This document shows, piece by piece, positions 8,336 to 17,122 of a DNA stretch of 28,962 nt. Origin of the DNA: CAYSAA01 sp964428905 (GTDB lineage Bacteria; Atribacterota; Phoenicimicrobiia; Phoenicimicrobiales; Stramentimicrobiaceae); contig CAYSAA010000239.1 in the NCBI GenBank assembly GCA_964428905.1, forward strand, positions 1 through 28,962, given 5' to 3'. The translations under genes and the position numbers were made by a program. Each line of letters opens with the position of its first letter. The first letter of the stretch is position 1. Below the pieces are notes generated by a model. It did not search any database. It was not told where the DNA came from and saw only the letters and a list, made by a program, of their open reading frames with translations.

Positions 8336-10789
8336 ATGAATATCAAAAAAATCGGTATTCCTGAAGTCCCTATTGAGCAATTGCGATGGTATTGTAATTT
8401 AGAAAAAGCTGATTTTACCTCAACAGATGATCTCAAACCCTGTGATAAAATATTGGGACAGGAAAGAGCACTAAAAGCCTTAGAGTTAGGCCTTGATATG
8501 GAATACCTGGGTTATAACCTTTTTATTACCGGAAAGTCCGGAACAGGTCGAAGCACTACTATCAAAAAGTTACTAAAGGATAGAAAAAGAGAAAGTGTTA
8601 TCTTTGATGATAAATGTTATGTCCATAATTTTAAAGATCCGGACATACCCAGAGCAATTAATCTTCCCGCAGGACAGGGCAAGCAATTAAAGAAAGATAT
8701 GGAAAACCTGGTAAATACACTCAAAAAACATATCCCCTCTCTGTTGGAAAGTGAAAAATACCAGAAAAGTAAAGATGCTATCACCGAAAATTTTAAGAAG
8801 AAACAACATATGATTGTCAAAGAATTTGAGGATAAAGTGAAGGCAGAAAATTTTACTGTCGTCCAGGTACAGATTGGGCCTTATACCAAACCAGATATCT
8901 TTCCGGTAATTAATGAAAAACCAACCAATCTGGAAAATTTAGAGAACATGGTTGAAGAAGGAAAATTCTCCCAAGAAGAGTTTGAAAAAATTAAACAAAA
9001 ACATCAAGAATTGACCCGTGAAATTACTCAAATTTCCAAAAAGATTAATAATCTACAAAAAGATTTAACTAAAAAACTAAATGAATTAGAAAATAAAATA
9101 GTGACACCTCTTATAGAAGAGGAAACCAGTGAGATACAGAAAAAATATAGAAATAAATCAATTGATTCCTATCTGAATGAAGTGAAAAAAAATGTGCTGG
9201 AAAATATCAATCGCTTTCTGGAAAAAGAAGAACAGTCCCTTGCTATTCCGGGATTAAAATTGCCTCAAGCCAAAGATGCTTTTACTGACTATTCAGTCAA
9301 TGTGTTGGTAGATAATTCCGATACACAAAGTTCACCTGTCATTATTGAAACTCACCCTTCTTATAAAAATCTATTCGGTATGATAGAAAGAAGAATAGAT
9401 CGAACCGGGCATTGGGTTACCGATTTTACTAAAATAAAAGCTGGCTCATTGTTACGAGCAAATGGTGGTTTTTTAGTAGTAAACGCATTAGATTTACTCT
9501 TGGAACCTGGGGTCTGGCCGTCATTAAAAAGAACATTACTAAATCAAAAAATTGAACCTGAAACCTATGACCCTTTCCCTATGTTTAGTACTTCAGCACT
9601 CAAACCAGAGCCCATTGAATGCAATGTCAAAGTTATCATGATTGGGGATCCTTTCATCTATCAACTTCTCTATTTCAGGGATCAGGATTTTGAAAAAATC
9701 TTCAAAGTGAAAGCAGATTTTGATACAATTACGGAAAATAATGCTCAGAATATTTATCAATATGCCTGTTTTATCAGACAACTCTGTGAAAGAGAGAACT
9801 TACAACCTTTTGACCATAGTGGAATTGCAGCAGTCATTGAGTACGCCGTAAGGTTGGCAGGAAGGCAAAATAAAATATCAACACATTTTAACAGCCTTGT
9901 TGATTTACTCAGAGAAGCAAATTACTGGGCAAAAAGAGAAAAACAAAAAATTATTCAGAATAGACATGTCAGCCAGGCAATCAAGGAAAAAATAGAGAGG
10001 TTAAACCTTATTGAAAGAAAAATTCAGGAAATGATTGAACAGGGTACCCTGATGATTGATACAAAAGGTTCAGTTGTTGGACAGGTAAATGGCCTTTCAG
10101 TTTATGATTTAGGGGAATATACCTTTGGCAAACCTACCAGAATTACTGCCAAAACAGCTATGGGTAGAGCCGGCATTATTAATATTGAAAGGGAAGCTGA
10201 CTTGAGTGGGAAAACTCATAATAAAGGAATGCTTATCCTCAGCGGCTATCTACGATCAAAATATGCTCAAGATAAGCCACTAACTATTAGTGCTAGTATC
10301 TGCTTTGAACAATCCTATTCCGGAGTTGAGGGAGATAGCGCATCTTCAACAGAAGCATATGCACTTATTTCCAGTATTGCCAATCTTCCACTAAGACAGG
10401 ATATTGCTGTTACAGGATCACTTAATCAAAAAGGAGAGATTCAGCCTATCGGGGGTGTAAACCAAAAAATTGAAGGTTTTTATGATGTATGTAAAGCAAA
10501 AAATCTAACTGGAACACAGGGTGTAATGATTCCCGAAACAAATATTCCGGACCTTATGTTAAGAGAAGATGTTGTGAAAGCCATCAAAGAAAATAAATTT
10601 CACCTTTATCCCGTAAAGACCATTGATCAGGGGATTGAAATACTAACCCAAAAAAAAGCCGGTCAAAGGCAGAAAAACGGAAAATTTGAGAAAAATTCTG
10701 TTAATGACTTGGTTGACCAAAAGCTTTTGGAATTTGCTGTTAAATTAAAAGAATTCAGTGAAGAAAAAGAGCAAAATCAAGAAAAATGA
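8336..10789 (+). CDS. Lon-family (S16) AAA-type protease, LonC/YcbZ-like
   Basis: Predicted cytoplasmic serine protease of the Lon family with an AAA_32-type ATPase region and C-terminal Lon proteolytic domain, lacking the N-terminal substrate domain of classical Lon. The P-loop-like segment GKSGTGRST is at 66-74. A long charged helical insertion covers about 120-300. KAGSLLRANGGFLVVNALDLLL (about 368-389) resembles the Walker B region of this family. The protease dyad is Ser668 in EGDSASS and Lys711 in GGVNQK, 43 residues apart, the same spacing as Ser679/Lys722 of E. coli Lon. The P-loop lysine is replaced by Arg, which recalls the AAA_32/LonC branch, some members of which degrade unfolded protein without ATP. 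SD GAGGAG lies 5 bases before ATG. First gene of a three-gene + block. Confidence 0.88.
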   Translation: MNIKKIGIPEVPIEQLRWYCNLEKADFTSTDDLKPCDKILGQERALKALELGLDMEYLGYNLFITGKSGTGRSTTIKKLLKDRKRESVIFDDKCYVHNFKDPDIPRAINLPAGQGKQLKKDMENLVNTLKKHIPSLLESEKYQKSKDAITENFKKKQHMIVKEFEDKVKAENFTVVQVQIGPYTKPDIFPVINEKPTNLENLENMVEEGKFSQEEFEKIKQKHQELTREITQISKKINNLQKDLTKKLNELENKIVTPLIEEETSEIQKKYRNKSIDSYLNEVKKNVLENINRFLEKEEQSLAIPGLKLPQAKDAFTDYSVNVLVDNSDTQSSPVIIETHPSYKNLFGMIERRIDRTGHWVTDFTKIKAGSLLRANGGFLVVNALDLLLEPGVWPSLKRTLLNQKIEPETYDPFPMFSTSALKPEPIECNVKVIMIGDPFIYQLLYFRDQDFEKIFKVKADFDTITENNAQNIYQYACFIRQLCERENLQPFDHSGIAAVIEYAVRLAGRQNKISTHFNSLVDLLREANYWAKREKQKIIQNRHVSQAIKEKIERLNLIERKIQEMIEQGTLMIDTKGSVVGQVNGLSVYDLGEYTFGKPTRITAKTAMGRAGIINIEREADLSGKTHNKGMLILSGYLRSKYAQDKPLTISASICFEQSYSGVEGDSASSTEAYALISSIANLPLRQDIAVTGSLNQKGEIQPIGGVNQKIEGFYDVCKAKNLTGTQGVMIPETNIPDLMLREDVVKAIKENKFHLYPVKTIDQGIEILTQKKAGQRQKNGKFEKNSVNDLVDQKLLEFAVKLKEFSEEKEQNQEK

Positions 10790-10882
10790 TGTATATTGAA
10801 CTATACTAAATATTTTTAACTAATATTTTGGTTTTATTTTGGAAGATTCTTTTATTTTTTAAAATATTAAGGGGGTATTATA

Positions 10883-11998
10883 ATGAAAAGTTTAAGAAAA
10901 ATGGGAATCTTGTTTGCATTTCTTCTCTTCTTCATCCTTCTTCTATCAAGTTTTCCAGTTTCAGCAAGTAATAACATTCAACTGGAGGCATTACTACAAT
11001 CTATTATCGAAGAAAAAACGACTATACCTGACGCTTACACCTTGATTAATTTAGGAAATTTCTTTATAGGCCAGGAACTATATCAAGCAGCCCAGGAGGA
11101 ATATAAAAAGGCATTAGAAATTGATCCTTCCAACCAAATGGCATTGGTTAACCTCAATTATGCCCTCTTCAAGATGGGAAATTATGATCAGGTCTTATAC
11201 CATTTAGATCAATTAACTGCTCCTGATTCTGCCTATGCCCATGTTCATTATATCAAAGGTATGATTTACAAGGAACAGCGCGAACTTGATAAGGCAATTG
11301 AGCAATATAAAAAGGTAGTTGAATTGATTCCCAACCACCAGCAGCTGAATGCCGAATTAGGACAGCTATACCTAGATGACCATCAACTAATCAAAGCAAA
11401 TGAAAAATTTATGGAAATGGGATACTCTCAACCACGTCCACCAATCATGGAAAAACTGATTGCCTATCAAGTAGATGCCTATTGCTACCTTCACCTGGGT
11501 AATTATTATCGTAATGGTGGTGAATTAGAAAAAGCCCAACAAGCCTATCAGAAAGCAACACAATTTGAAGATGATCAACGGTCAGTGGCCCTGGCCTATT
11601 TCTATCAGGGAGAAATTAATCTAAAAGAGCATCAATACGACCGGGCAATTATTGAAAAGGAATTAGCCCAAAAAATATATCCCTTAGGAGAACATAATTT
11701 TACTTTTGACAGTTTTGCGGAAGCATTTTTAGAAATTGGTGATATGTATTATCATGCAGGTAACCTTCCGGAAGCATTTAAACACTACGAATTAGCTACC
11801 AATATGGCTAATGCAGGGGATATTTTAGCTCAGGCACATTACAAAAAAGGTCTAACTTATTATCGAAACCAGGATTATGAAAATGCATTAAGAGAGGCAG
11901 AAACAGCATTATCACTTAATCCTGATTATTTATCAGATAGGGAAAGATTGATTGATTTACTCATCGCTAATAGTTGGTCAAAAATAACTAAAAAATAG
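10883..11998 (+). CDS. Secreted or periplasmic TPR-repeat protein
   Basis: Residues 1-29 form a typical signal peptide (Lys/Arg start, a long Leu/Phe core, and cleavage likely after VSA). The rest is about eight tetratricopeptide repeats, for example ALINLGNFF-type helix A motifs ending in YKKALEIDPSN (about 73-84), YIKGMIYKEQRELDKAIEQYKKVVEL (about 114-139), LGNYYRNGGELEKAQQAYQKA (about 205-225), IGDMYYHAGNLPEAFKHYELA and KKGLTYYRNQDYENALREAETA. TPRs form a superhelical scaffold for protein contacts; no catalytic domain is present. SD GGGGG lies 7 bases before ATG. It follows the Lon-family gene after 93 bases and precedes the LiaF-like gene, all on one strand, so co-transcription is likely. 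The partner is unknown; an envelope role is inferred from the signal peptide and neighbours. Confidence 0.8.
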   Translation: MKSLRKMGILFAFLLFFILLLSSFPVSASNNIQLEALLQSIIEEKTTIPDAYTLINLGNFFIGQELYQAAQEEYKKALEIDPSNQMALVNLNYALFKMGNYDQVLYHLDQLTAPDSAYAHVHYIKGMIYKEQRELDKAIEQYKKVVELIPNHQQLNAELGQLYLDDHQLIKANEKFMEMGYSQPRPPIMEKLIAYQVDAYCYLHLGNYYRNGGELEKAQQAYQKATQFEDDQRSVALAYFYQGEINLKEHQYDRAIIEKELAQKIYPLGEHNFTFDSFAEAFLEIGDMYYHAGNLPEAFKHYELATNMANAGDILAQAHYKKGLTYYRNQDYENALREAETALSLNPDYLSDRERLIDLLIANSWSKITKK

Positions 11999-12102
11999 TT
12001 AAAGAATAAGATTTCTGAGTTATTTTTTTATTTATTCACATATCAATTGATTGCTGATTAATAAAAAATCCCTCAAAAAAAATAGAGAGAGGAGATCTAA
12101 AA

Positions 12103-13143
12103 ATGAATGGAACGCAATTTCTAAAAGGTTTAGCTATTATTCTTGTTGGTGTTATTCTTTTGTTAAATAATCTTAGTATTTTAGAATGGTCTGTATGGTA
12201 CAATATTTTAAGACTCTGGCCCTTGCTTCTGGTTAGCCTGGGAATAAGTTTAATTTTTAGAAGGAGGCTTTCCTGGCTTGCTCCACTGGTTATATTGATA
12301 GGAATTATCATTGGTGCGAGCGCTAGCTATATGGGAGTTGATTTACACCTGGAAGGCAAAATTGTTACTGAAATGGAAACCCTTCAGCGAGAAGTTGAAA
12401 TGGTGCCTGTAACTGAAGAAAATGAACAAGAAATGATAGAAGGTGCCACCGCAGAAGAAATTCCCATAGAATCTACTATAGATACAGAGATTGGGAATGA
12501 AGAAACCGAACCTGAGGAAGAAGATATTACTGAAGAGGCGGAAAGAGTACCCAGGATTCAAAAGGCTAATCTTCATTTAAGCTATGACATAGGTACGTTT
12601 ACACTTGAATTCCCCACTCCCCTGGTCTACCAATGTCAAGTCAGTTATCGTTACCCGGAATTCAAACCCATCGAAGTTTATTCAATATCCGATCATGAGG
12701 CCAATATTTATATTCATCATAGCCCGGCATCAAATCAACAGCTACGTAATCCCAGAAATAATATCGATTTAAAGCTTAACAAAGATGTAATCTATGACAT
12801 CCTTATTGAAACCGGTGCCACAAACGTAGATTACGATTTATCAAAATTTAAAGTAGCACAATGTTCCATTAAGAGTGGTGCATCAAATATCAATATTGTT
12901 GTTCCACAATACAACACTACTATTAACATTAATTCAGGTGTATCTAAAATTGATATTGCCATTCCGGATAATGTGGGCGCTATGATTAGTCTGGATACCG
13001 GATTAAGCATGAAAGACCTGGATGAAGATTTCCAAAAACAAGACAATAATCTATATGTCTCAGAAAACTATAATGATTCAGAATATCAAGTTAACATTAA
13101 TATCGACTCTGGTCTTTCTCAGATCAATATCCATTATATGTAG
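12103..13143 (+). CDS. LiaF-like membrane protein with C-terminal beta-repeat domain
   Basis: Three hydrophobic segments open the protein (about 8-24, 35-52 and 58-76), with the NNLSILEW...WPLLLVSLGISL pattern of the LiaI/LiaF-type transmembrane region (DUF5668-like). A strongly acidic linker covers about 90-150. The C-terminal part (about 155-346) is a series of short Asn/Ile-rich strands such as IKSGASNINIVVPQ, INSGVSKIDIAIP and IDSGLSQINIHYM, a repeated SGxSxIxI pattern that suggests a right-handed beta-helix like the LiaF C-terminal or DUF4097 domains. LiaF in Bacillus inhibits the LiaRS envelope-stress system; no two-component genes lie nearby here, so that role is not established. SD GAGAGGAG precedes the ATG. 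It ends a + block and is convergent with clpB. Confidence 0.75.
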   Translation: MNGTQFLKGLAIILVGVILLLNNLSILEWSVWYNILRLWPLLLVSLGISLIFRRRLSWLAPLVILIGIIIGASASYMGVDLHLEGKIVTEMETLQREVEMVPVTEENEQEMIEGATAEEIPIESTIDTEIGNEETEPEEEDITEEAERVPRIQKANLHLSYDIGTFTLEFPTPLVYQCQVSYRYPEFKPIEVYSISDHEANIYIHHSPASNQQLRNPRNNIDLKLNKDVIYDILIETGATNVDYDLSKFKVAQCSIKSGASNINIVVPQYNTTININSGVSKIDIAIPDNVGAMISLDTGLSMKDLDEDFQKQDNNLYVSENYNDSEYQVNINIDSGLSQINIHYM

Positions 13144-13192
13144 CTTATAACTTTTAATGTAATTATTGTTTAATTTGTTTACATTTTAAAAT

Positions 13193-13259
13193 ATAGCAAG
13201 CGTTATACCAATTTATTGATTGTATGAACACCAATCCAAATTAACACAACGCTTGCTAT
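13193..13259. repeat. 12-bp perfect inverted repeat in the convergent gap
   Basis: ATAGCAAGCGTT at 13193-13204 is exactly matched by AACGCTTGCTAT at 13248-13259 across a 43-base AT-rich spacer. It lies between the 3' ends of the LiaF-like gene and clpB, where a bidirectional terminator is expected, but neither side has a clean T run and the loop is long. A small non-autonomous element or RNA-processing structure is possible. Confidence 0.6.
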
Positions 13260-13285
13260 TCAAATCTAATATCCTAACAAAGTTG

Positions 13286-13321
13286 AATAGATAAGCATCT
13301 AATACACAGCGGCTATCTATT
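13286..13321. repeat. Second inverted repeat 3' of clpB
   Basis: AATAGATA at 13286-13293 pairs with TATCTATT at 13314-13321 over a 20-base spacer. Transcripts leaving clpB would meet this hairpin first. No T run follows on either strand, so terminator function is unproven. Confidence 0.4.
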
Positions 13322-13364
13322 AACTAAACATCTAAATATCAATTTATCAAAGAGAAACAATGTT

Positions 13365-15962
13365 CTAATCTGTTTTTAGAAATATTATCTCTTTTTGATT
13401 TTCATTGAATTCAACTTTGATTTTGTCTTTTTCCGTAATTTTTCCTTCCAGCATTTGTAAGGCCAGCGGATCCTGAATATATTTCTGTATTGTTCTTTTT
13501 AAAGGTCGTGCACCATATTGGGGATCAAAGCCTCGCTCTGCCAGTATCTCTTTTACTTTGGAAGTAATAGAAAGATCTATTTTCTTTTCCTCTAAGCGTT
13601 TCTTTAATATGTCAAGTTGAATATCAACAATCTGTATAATCTGTTCTTTATCCAGACGGTTAAAAGTAACAATCTCGTCTACCCTATTTAAAAACTCTGG
13701 TTTGAAATGATCTCTTAAAACCTGGTTAATCTGTTTGTTGATTTCTTCCTTGTTAGCTGAATTCATCTGATAAATGTATTGACTACCAACATTGGAAGTC
13801 ATAATCAAAACAGTATTCTTAAAATTAACAACTCTACCCTGTCCATCGGTTAGCCTACCATCATCCATGATTTGTAATAATATATTAAAGACGTCATGGT
13901 GTGCCTTCTCAATTTCATCAAAAAGGATTACAGAATAAGGTCTACGCCTAACTACCTCTGTTAATTGCCCGCCTTCTTCATAACCAACATAACCGGGAGG
14001 TGCGCCAATTAATCTTGCTACACTATGCTTCTCCATATATTCAGACATATCTATTCTAATCAGCGCATTCTCATCATTAAAGAGAAAGATTGCCAGCCTG
14101 CGAGCCAATTCAGTTTTACCTACTCCCGTGGGACCCATAAATATAAAAGAACCTACCGGTCGATTCGGATCTGCAATTCCTACCCTGGAACGGCGTATGG
14201 CATTGGAAACAAGGCTTACTGCCTCATCCTGTCCCACCACTCTTTTCTTGATTTCCTCTTCCATGCGAATCAGTTTTTCTGTTTCTCCTTCCATGAGACG
14301 TCCAACAGGGATATGAGTCCATTTAGACACTGTTTGAGCAATATCTTCTTCAGTAATCTCTTCTTTTAGCATTCTAGCACTCTTCTGTAATGAACCAATT
14401 CTGGTATTACTCTCCTCTAATTGTTTCTCCAACTCCGGTATCTTTCCATATGTGATTTCAGCAACACGGTTCAGATCCCCGTTTCTTTCTGCCTGTTCTG
14501 CTTCAGTCTTAGCTTTTTCCAAATCACTTTTGATTTGATTAATTTTTTGAATCATCTCTTTTTCGTTATTCCACCTGGACATTAAACTGTTCTTTTGTTC
14601 GATGAGATTACCTAAAGTCTGATCTATATTTTTTATCTTATCCCTGGCAACACTATCATTATCTTTTTTCAAAGCCTGTTTTTCAATCTGAAGTTGCATG
14701 ATCTTTCTTTCAATTTCATCAATCTCAACAGGCATACTATCAATCTCCATTCGTAATCCCGAGGCAGCTTCATCGACCAGATCAATAGCCTTATCCGGTA
14801 AAAAACGATCGGAAATATAACGGTTTGATAATGTAGCAGCCGCAATCAAGGCAGAATCCATAATCTTTATACCGTGATGTACTTCATAACGTTCTTTCAA
14901 TCCTCTCAAAATGGCAATGGTATCCTCAACAGTGGGTTCCTTTACCAATACCATCTGGAATCTTCTCTCTAAAGCAGCATCCTTTTCAATATATTTTCGG
15001 TACTCCTTTAGGGTCGTAGCACCAATACAGTGCAACTCTCCCCGTGCCAGAGCAGGTTTTAGCATGTTGGAGGCATCCACAGCACCTTCTGCAGCACCTG
15101 CTCCAACCAGAGTATGCATTTCGTCAATAAATAGAATGATAGCACCTGCTGCCTGCTCTATTTCCTTTAAGACCGCCTTCAGACGATCTTCAAATTCTCC
15201 TCTAAACTTTGCCCCTGCTACCAGAGCACTGATATCCAAAGCAATTACTCTCTTATTTTTAAGCCCTTCGGGCACATCTCCGCTTAGTATTCTACGCGCT
15301 AGACCCTCAACAATTGCTGTTTTACCAACTCCCGGTTCACCAATTAACACCGGATTATTTTTTGTTCTCCGGGACAAAACCTGCATTACCCGGCGTATTT
15401 CATCATCCCTTCCGATAACCGGGTCCAATTTGCCCTGCCTGGCTAATTGGGTTAAATCACGGGAATATTTTTCCAGAGCCTGGTATTTTTCTTCCGGATT
15501 CTGATCTGTTATTCTTTGACTACCCCGGATATTCATCAATGAGCGATAAATACTGTCCCGGTTAATACCCCTTTCATTAAAATATTGGGCAAAAGAACTC
15601 CCCTCCAGCTCAATCAAAGCAAGAAATAGATGTTCCGTGCTGATATATTCATCTTTTAATTTTGCTGCCTCTTGTGTTGCCTTATTAAATACTGTATTTA
15701 ATTCATTTCCTATATATTGATTCGCTCCGCCACCAGAAACATTGGGAAGCTGTTTTAATTTTTTTTCTAAAAACGATTCCAAATCAGCAATATCGATTTC
15801 TAATTTATTTAAAACTGAGGGTATAATGCCCTCACGTTGATGGATTAAAGCCAGGAGCAAATGTTCGCTCTTAATTTCCTGATGGTCATACTGCAAAGCT
15901 AATTGTTGTGCCTGACCAATTGCTTCCTGTGCCTTGACAGTAAATTTATCAAATTGCATCAT
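13365..15962 (-). CDS. clpB: ATP-dependent disaggregase ClpB
   Basis: Hexameric AAA+ chaperone that pulls aggregated proteins through its central pore with DnaK help, in the cytoplasm. The Clp-N double repeat is at about 1-145. AAA-1 has Walker A GEPGVGKT (208-215), Walker B ILFIDE (276-281), pore loop AKFRGEFE (251-258) and an arginine-finger region ERRF (332-335). The coiled-coil middle domain at about 405-535 distinguishes ClpB from ClpA/ClpC. AAA-2 has Walker A GPTGVGKT (610-617), pore loop GYVGYEEGG (657-665) and Walker B VILFDE (678-683). At 865 residues it is full length. Tandem ATGs are present; the first lies 7 bases after GGAGGAG. It is transcribed downstream of the BFN gene but separated from it by a terminator, so it has its own promoter. 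No CIRCE or CtsR operator is visible. Confidence 0.96.
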   Translation of the reverse strand: MMQFDKFTVKAQEAIGQAQQLALQYDHQEIKSEHLLLALIHQREGIIPSVLNKLEIDIADLESFLEKKLKQLPNVSGGGANQYIGNELNTVFNKATQEAAKLKDEYISTEHLFLALIELEGSSFAQYFNERGINRDSIYRSLMNIRGSQRITDQNPEEKYQALEKYSRDLTQLARQGKLDPVIGRDDEIRRVMQVLSRRTKNNPVLIGEPGVGKTAIVEGLARRILSGDVPEGLKNKRVIALDISALVAGAKFRGEFEDRLKAVLKEIEQAAGAIILFIDEMHTLVGAGAAEGAVDASNMLKPALARGELHCIGATTLKEYRKYIEKDAALERRFQMVLVKEPTVEDTIAILRGLKERYEVHHGIKIMDSALIAAATLSNRYISDRFLPDKAIDLVDEAASGLRMEIDSMPVEIDEIERKIMQLQIEKQALKKDNDSVARDKIKNIDQTLGNLIEQKNSLMSRWNNEKEMIQKINQIKSDLEKAKTEAEQAERNGDLNRVAEITYGKIPELEKQLEESNTRIGSLQKSARMLKEEITEEDIAQTVSKWTHIPVGRLMEGETEKLIRMEEEIKKRVVGQDEAVSLVSNAIRRSRVGIADPNRPVGSFIFMGPTGVGKTELARRLAIFLFNDENALIRIDMSEYMEKHSVARLIGAPPGYVGYEEGGQLTEVVRRRPYSVILFDEIEKAHHDVFNILLQIMDDGRLTDGQGRVVNFKNTVLIMTSNVGSQYIYQMNSANKEEINKQINQVLRDHFKPEFLNRVDEIVTFNRLDKEQIIQIVDIQLDILKKRLEEKKIDLSITSKVKEILAERGFDPQYGARPLKRTIQKYIQDPLALQMLEGKITEKDKIKVEFNENQKEIIFLKTD

Positions 15963-15992
15963 AATTTATCTCCTCCCTGTAATAATATATTT

Positions 15993-16022
15993 TCCATATT
16001 ATAATTATACTGCTACTGTCAA
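15993..16022 (-). promoter_or_regulatory. Probable clpB promoter
   Basis: A perfect minus-strand TTGACA occupies 16017-16022. The -10 is uncertain: TATGGA lies 18 bases on (15993-15998), while two full TATAAT boxes at 16004-16009 and 15998-16003 sit only 7 and 13 bases away, too close for a standard promoter. Confidence 0.4.
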
Positions 16023-16116
16023 ATATCCAAATATCGTAATAAATGGACTAAAATAAATTTCAAAGATAATCATTTAACTCATCTCTAGCTTCAGTAACAA
16101 CGGATTGAGGAATCAC

Positions 16117-16150
16117 AAAAAAACTTCCTGCTTATCTTAAAAACAGGAAG
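16117..16150 (-). terminator. Rho-independent terminator after the BFN gene
   Basis: Read on the minus strand: stem CTTCCTG (16144-16150), 13-base loop, CAGGAAG (16124-16130), then seven T residues (16117-16123). It lies about 80 bases past the BFN stop and ahead of the clpB promoter, isolating the two genes. Confidence 0.8.
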
Positions 16151-16231
16151 AATATTAGAATTTTTACTTATTATTTCAAATCCCTTTATACATCAATATC
16201 TCAATTAAGCAGACAAAGCTTTGTTAAATAA

Positions 16232-16786
16232 TCAGTTAGGTCTGAGCGGTGGAATATCTTTTATTTTTTCCAATTTTTTAATCTCGTCTCTTAACTTTGC
16301 TGCTTTTTCATAATTTTCCTTATCAACCTCATTCTGCAACTCATTTTTCAGCTGGGATAAACGAATAGCAACTTCCTCTTCTTTAGAAGAATGTGATATA
16401 GAAGCCTTTTTCATGACTTCTTCAGAAATAAAAATGGGCGACTCTAACCTTAAGGCTACGGCAATGGCATCACTTGGCCTGGCATCAATTAATAACTGTT
16501 TTTCTCCCTTTTTCAACCAAATTGTTGCATAATAGGTATTGTTTCTAATATCAGAAATTACGATTTTTTCAATCCCCAAATCAGCGGAGTCTATTATGTT
16601 TTTGATTAGATCAGGAGAGAAAGGACGATTAGGCTTTGCTTTTTCCAATGCCATAGAAATCATTTTGGCTTCATATGGCCCTATCCATATCGGCAGCCAT
16701 TTTTTCTCATCATGATCTTTCAGGATAACTACAAATCCTTTAGTCACCGGATCAATTGCTACACCAAAAACTTTTACCTTTATCAT
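16232..16786 (-). CDS. Bifunctional-nuclease family protein (BFN/DUF151) with UVR motif
   Basis: Member of the BFN/DUF151 family, small proteins reported to have RNase and DNase activity in plants and widespread in bacteria with unclear roles. The protein starts MIKVKVFGVAIDP, followed by VVILKDHDEKKWLPIWIGPYEA, then LLIDARPSDAIAVALRLESPIFIS, all family hallmarks. The last 35 residues (SQLKNELQNEVDKENYEKAA...) form a UvrB/UvrC-type UVR helical hairpin. A longer frame opens at 16840, but the ATG at 16786 is the better start: it has GGAGGAG in front and matches the family N-terminus, giving 184 residues. A terminator follows. Nuclease activity is not provable from the sequence. Confidence 0.85.
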   Translation of the reverse strand: MIKVKVFGVAIDPVTKGFVVILKDHDEKKWLPIWIGPYEAKMISMALEKAKPNRPFSPDLIKNIIDSADLGIEKIVISDIRNNTYYATIWLKKGEKQLLIDARPSDAIAVALRLESPIFISEEVMKKASISHSSKEEEVAIRLSQLKNELQNEVDKENYEKAAKLRDEIKKLEKIKDIPPLRPN

Positions 16787-17009
16787 TGCTTTCTCCTCCT
16801 CCCTTTTCAGATTATGAGAATAATATCTAGTATTTCCCATTAATATTATAACACATTATACTTTTGATAAAAAATAACGATATCTTTGAAAATGAGGAAT
16901 GAGAAGCAATAATACTTAATATGCTTCATGAATAGGATTATTTTTGTGAAATTTTTATCATCTAACGCAATTTCTTACTATTAGTAACAGCAAAAACATC
17001 ATTATGTGT

Positions 17010-17092
17010 AAAAAATCAATTAGGGGTTATTAGATCAGATAATGCTTCCAGAAAGTTTAGCCCAAATAGAAAGAGCAATTTGGTTATAACCC
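17010..17092 (-). terminator. Possible structured terminator of the TRAP/oxidase operon
   Basis: On the minus strand GGGTTAT (17086-17092) can pair with ATAACCC (17024-17030) over a 55-base loop that itself contains a TTTGG/CCAAA mini-dyad. A run of six T (17010-17015) follows a few bases later. The loop is long and the T run displaced, so this is tentative. The rest of 16787-17122 shows no gene. Confidence 0.3.
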
Positions 17093-17122
17093 AAACTTTA
17101 CAGTAGTACAATCTGAAAACAT

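Noticed and set aside
10802..10840. AAATATT/AATATTT dyad followed by T-rich DNA after the Lon-family gene as a terminator
   Set aside because: The stem is entirely A/T and the T stretch is interrupted; too weak to claim in DNA of this composition.
14911..15504. 197-residue frame on the + strand opposite clpB
   Set aside because: Antisense shadow of the first AAA domain of ClpB; no SD and no recognisable protein.
15963..16116. CIRCE (HrcA) or CtsR operator ahead of clpB
   Set aside because: No TTAGCACTC-N9-GAGTGCTAA dyad or tandem GGTCAAA heptads are present.
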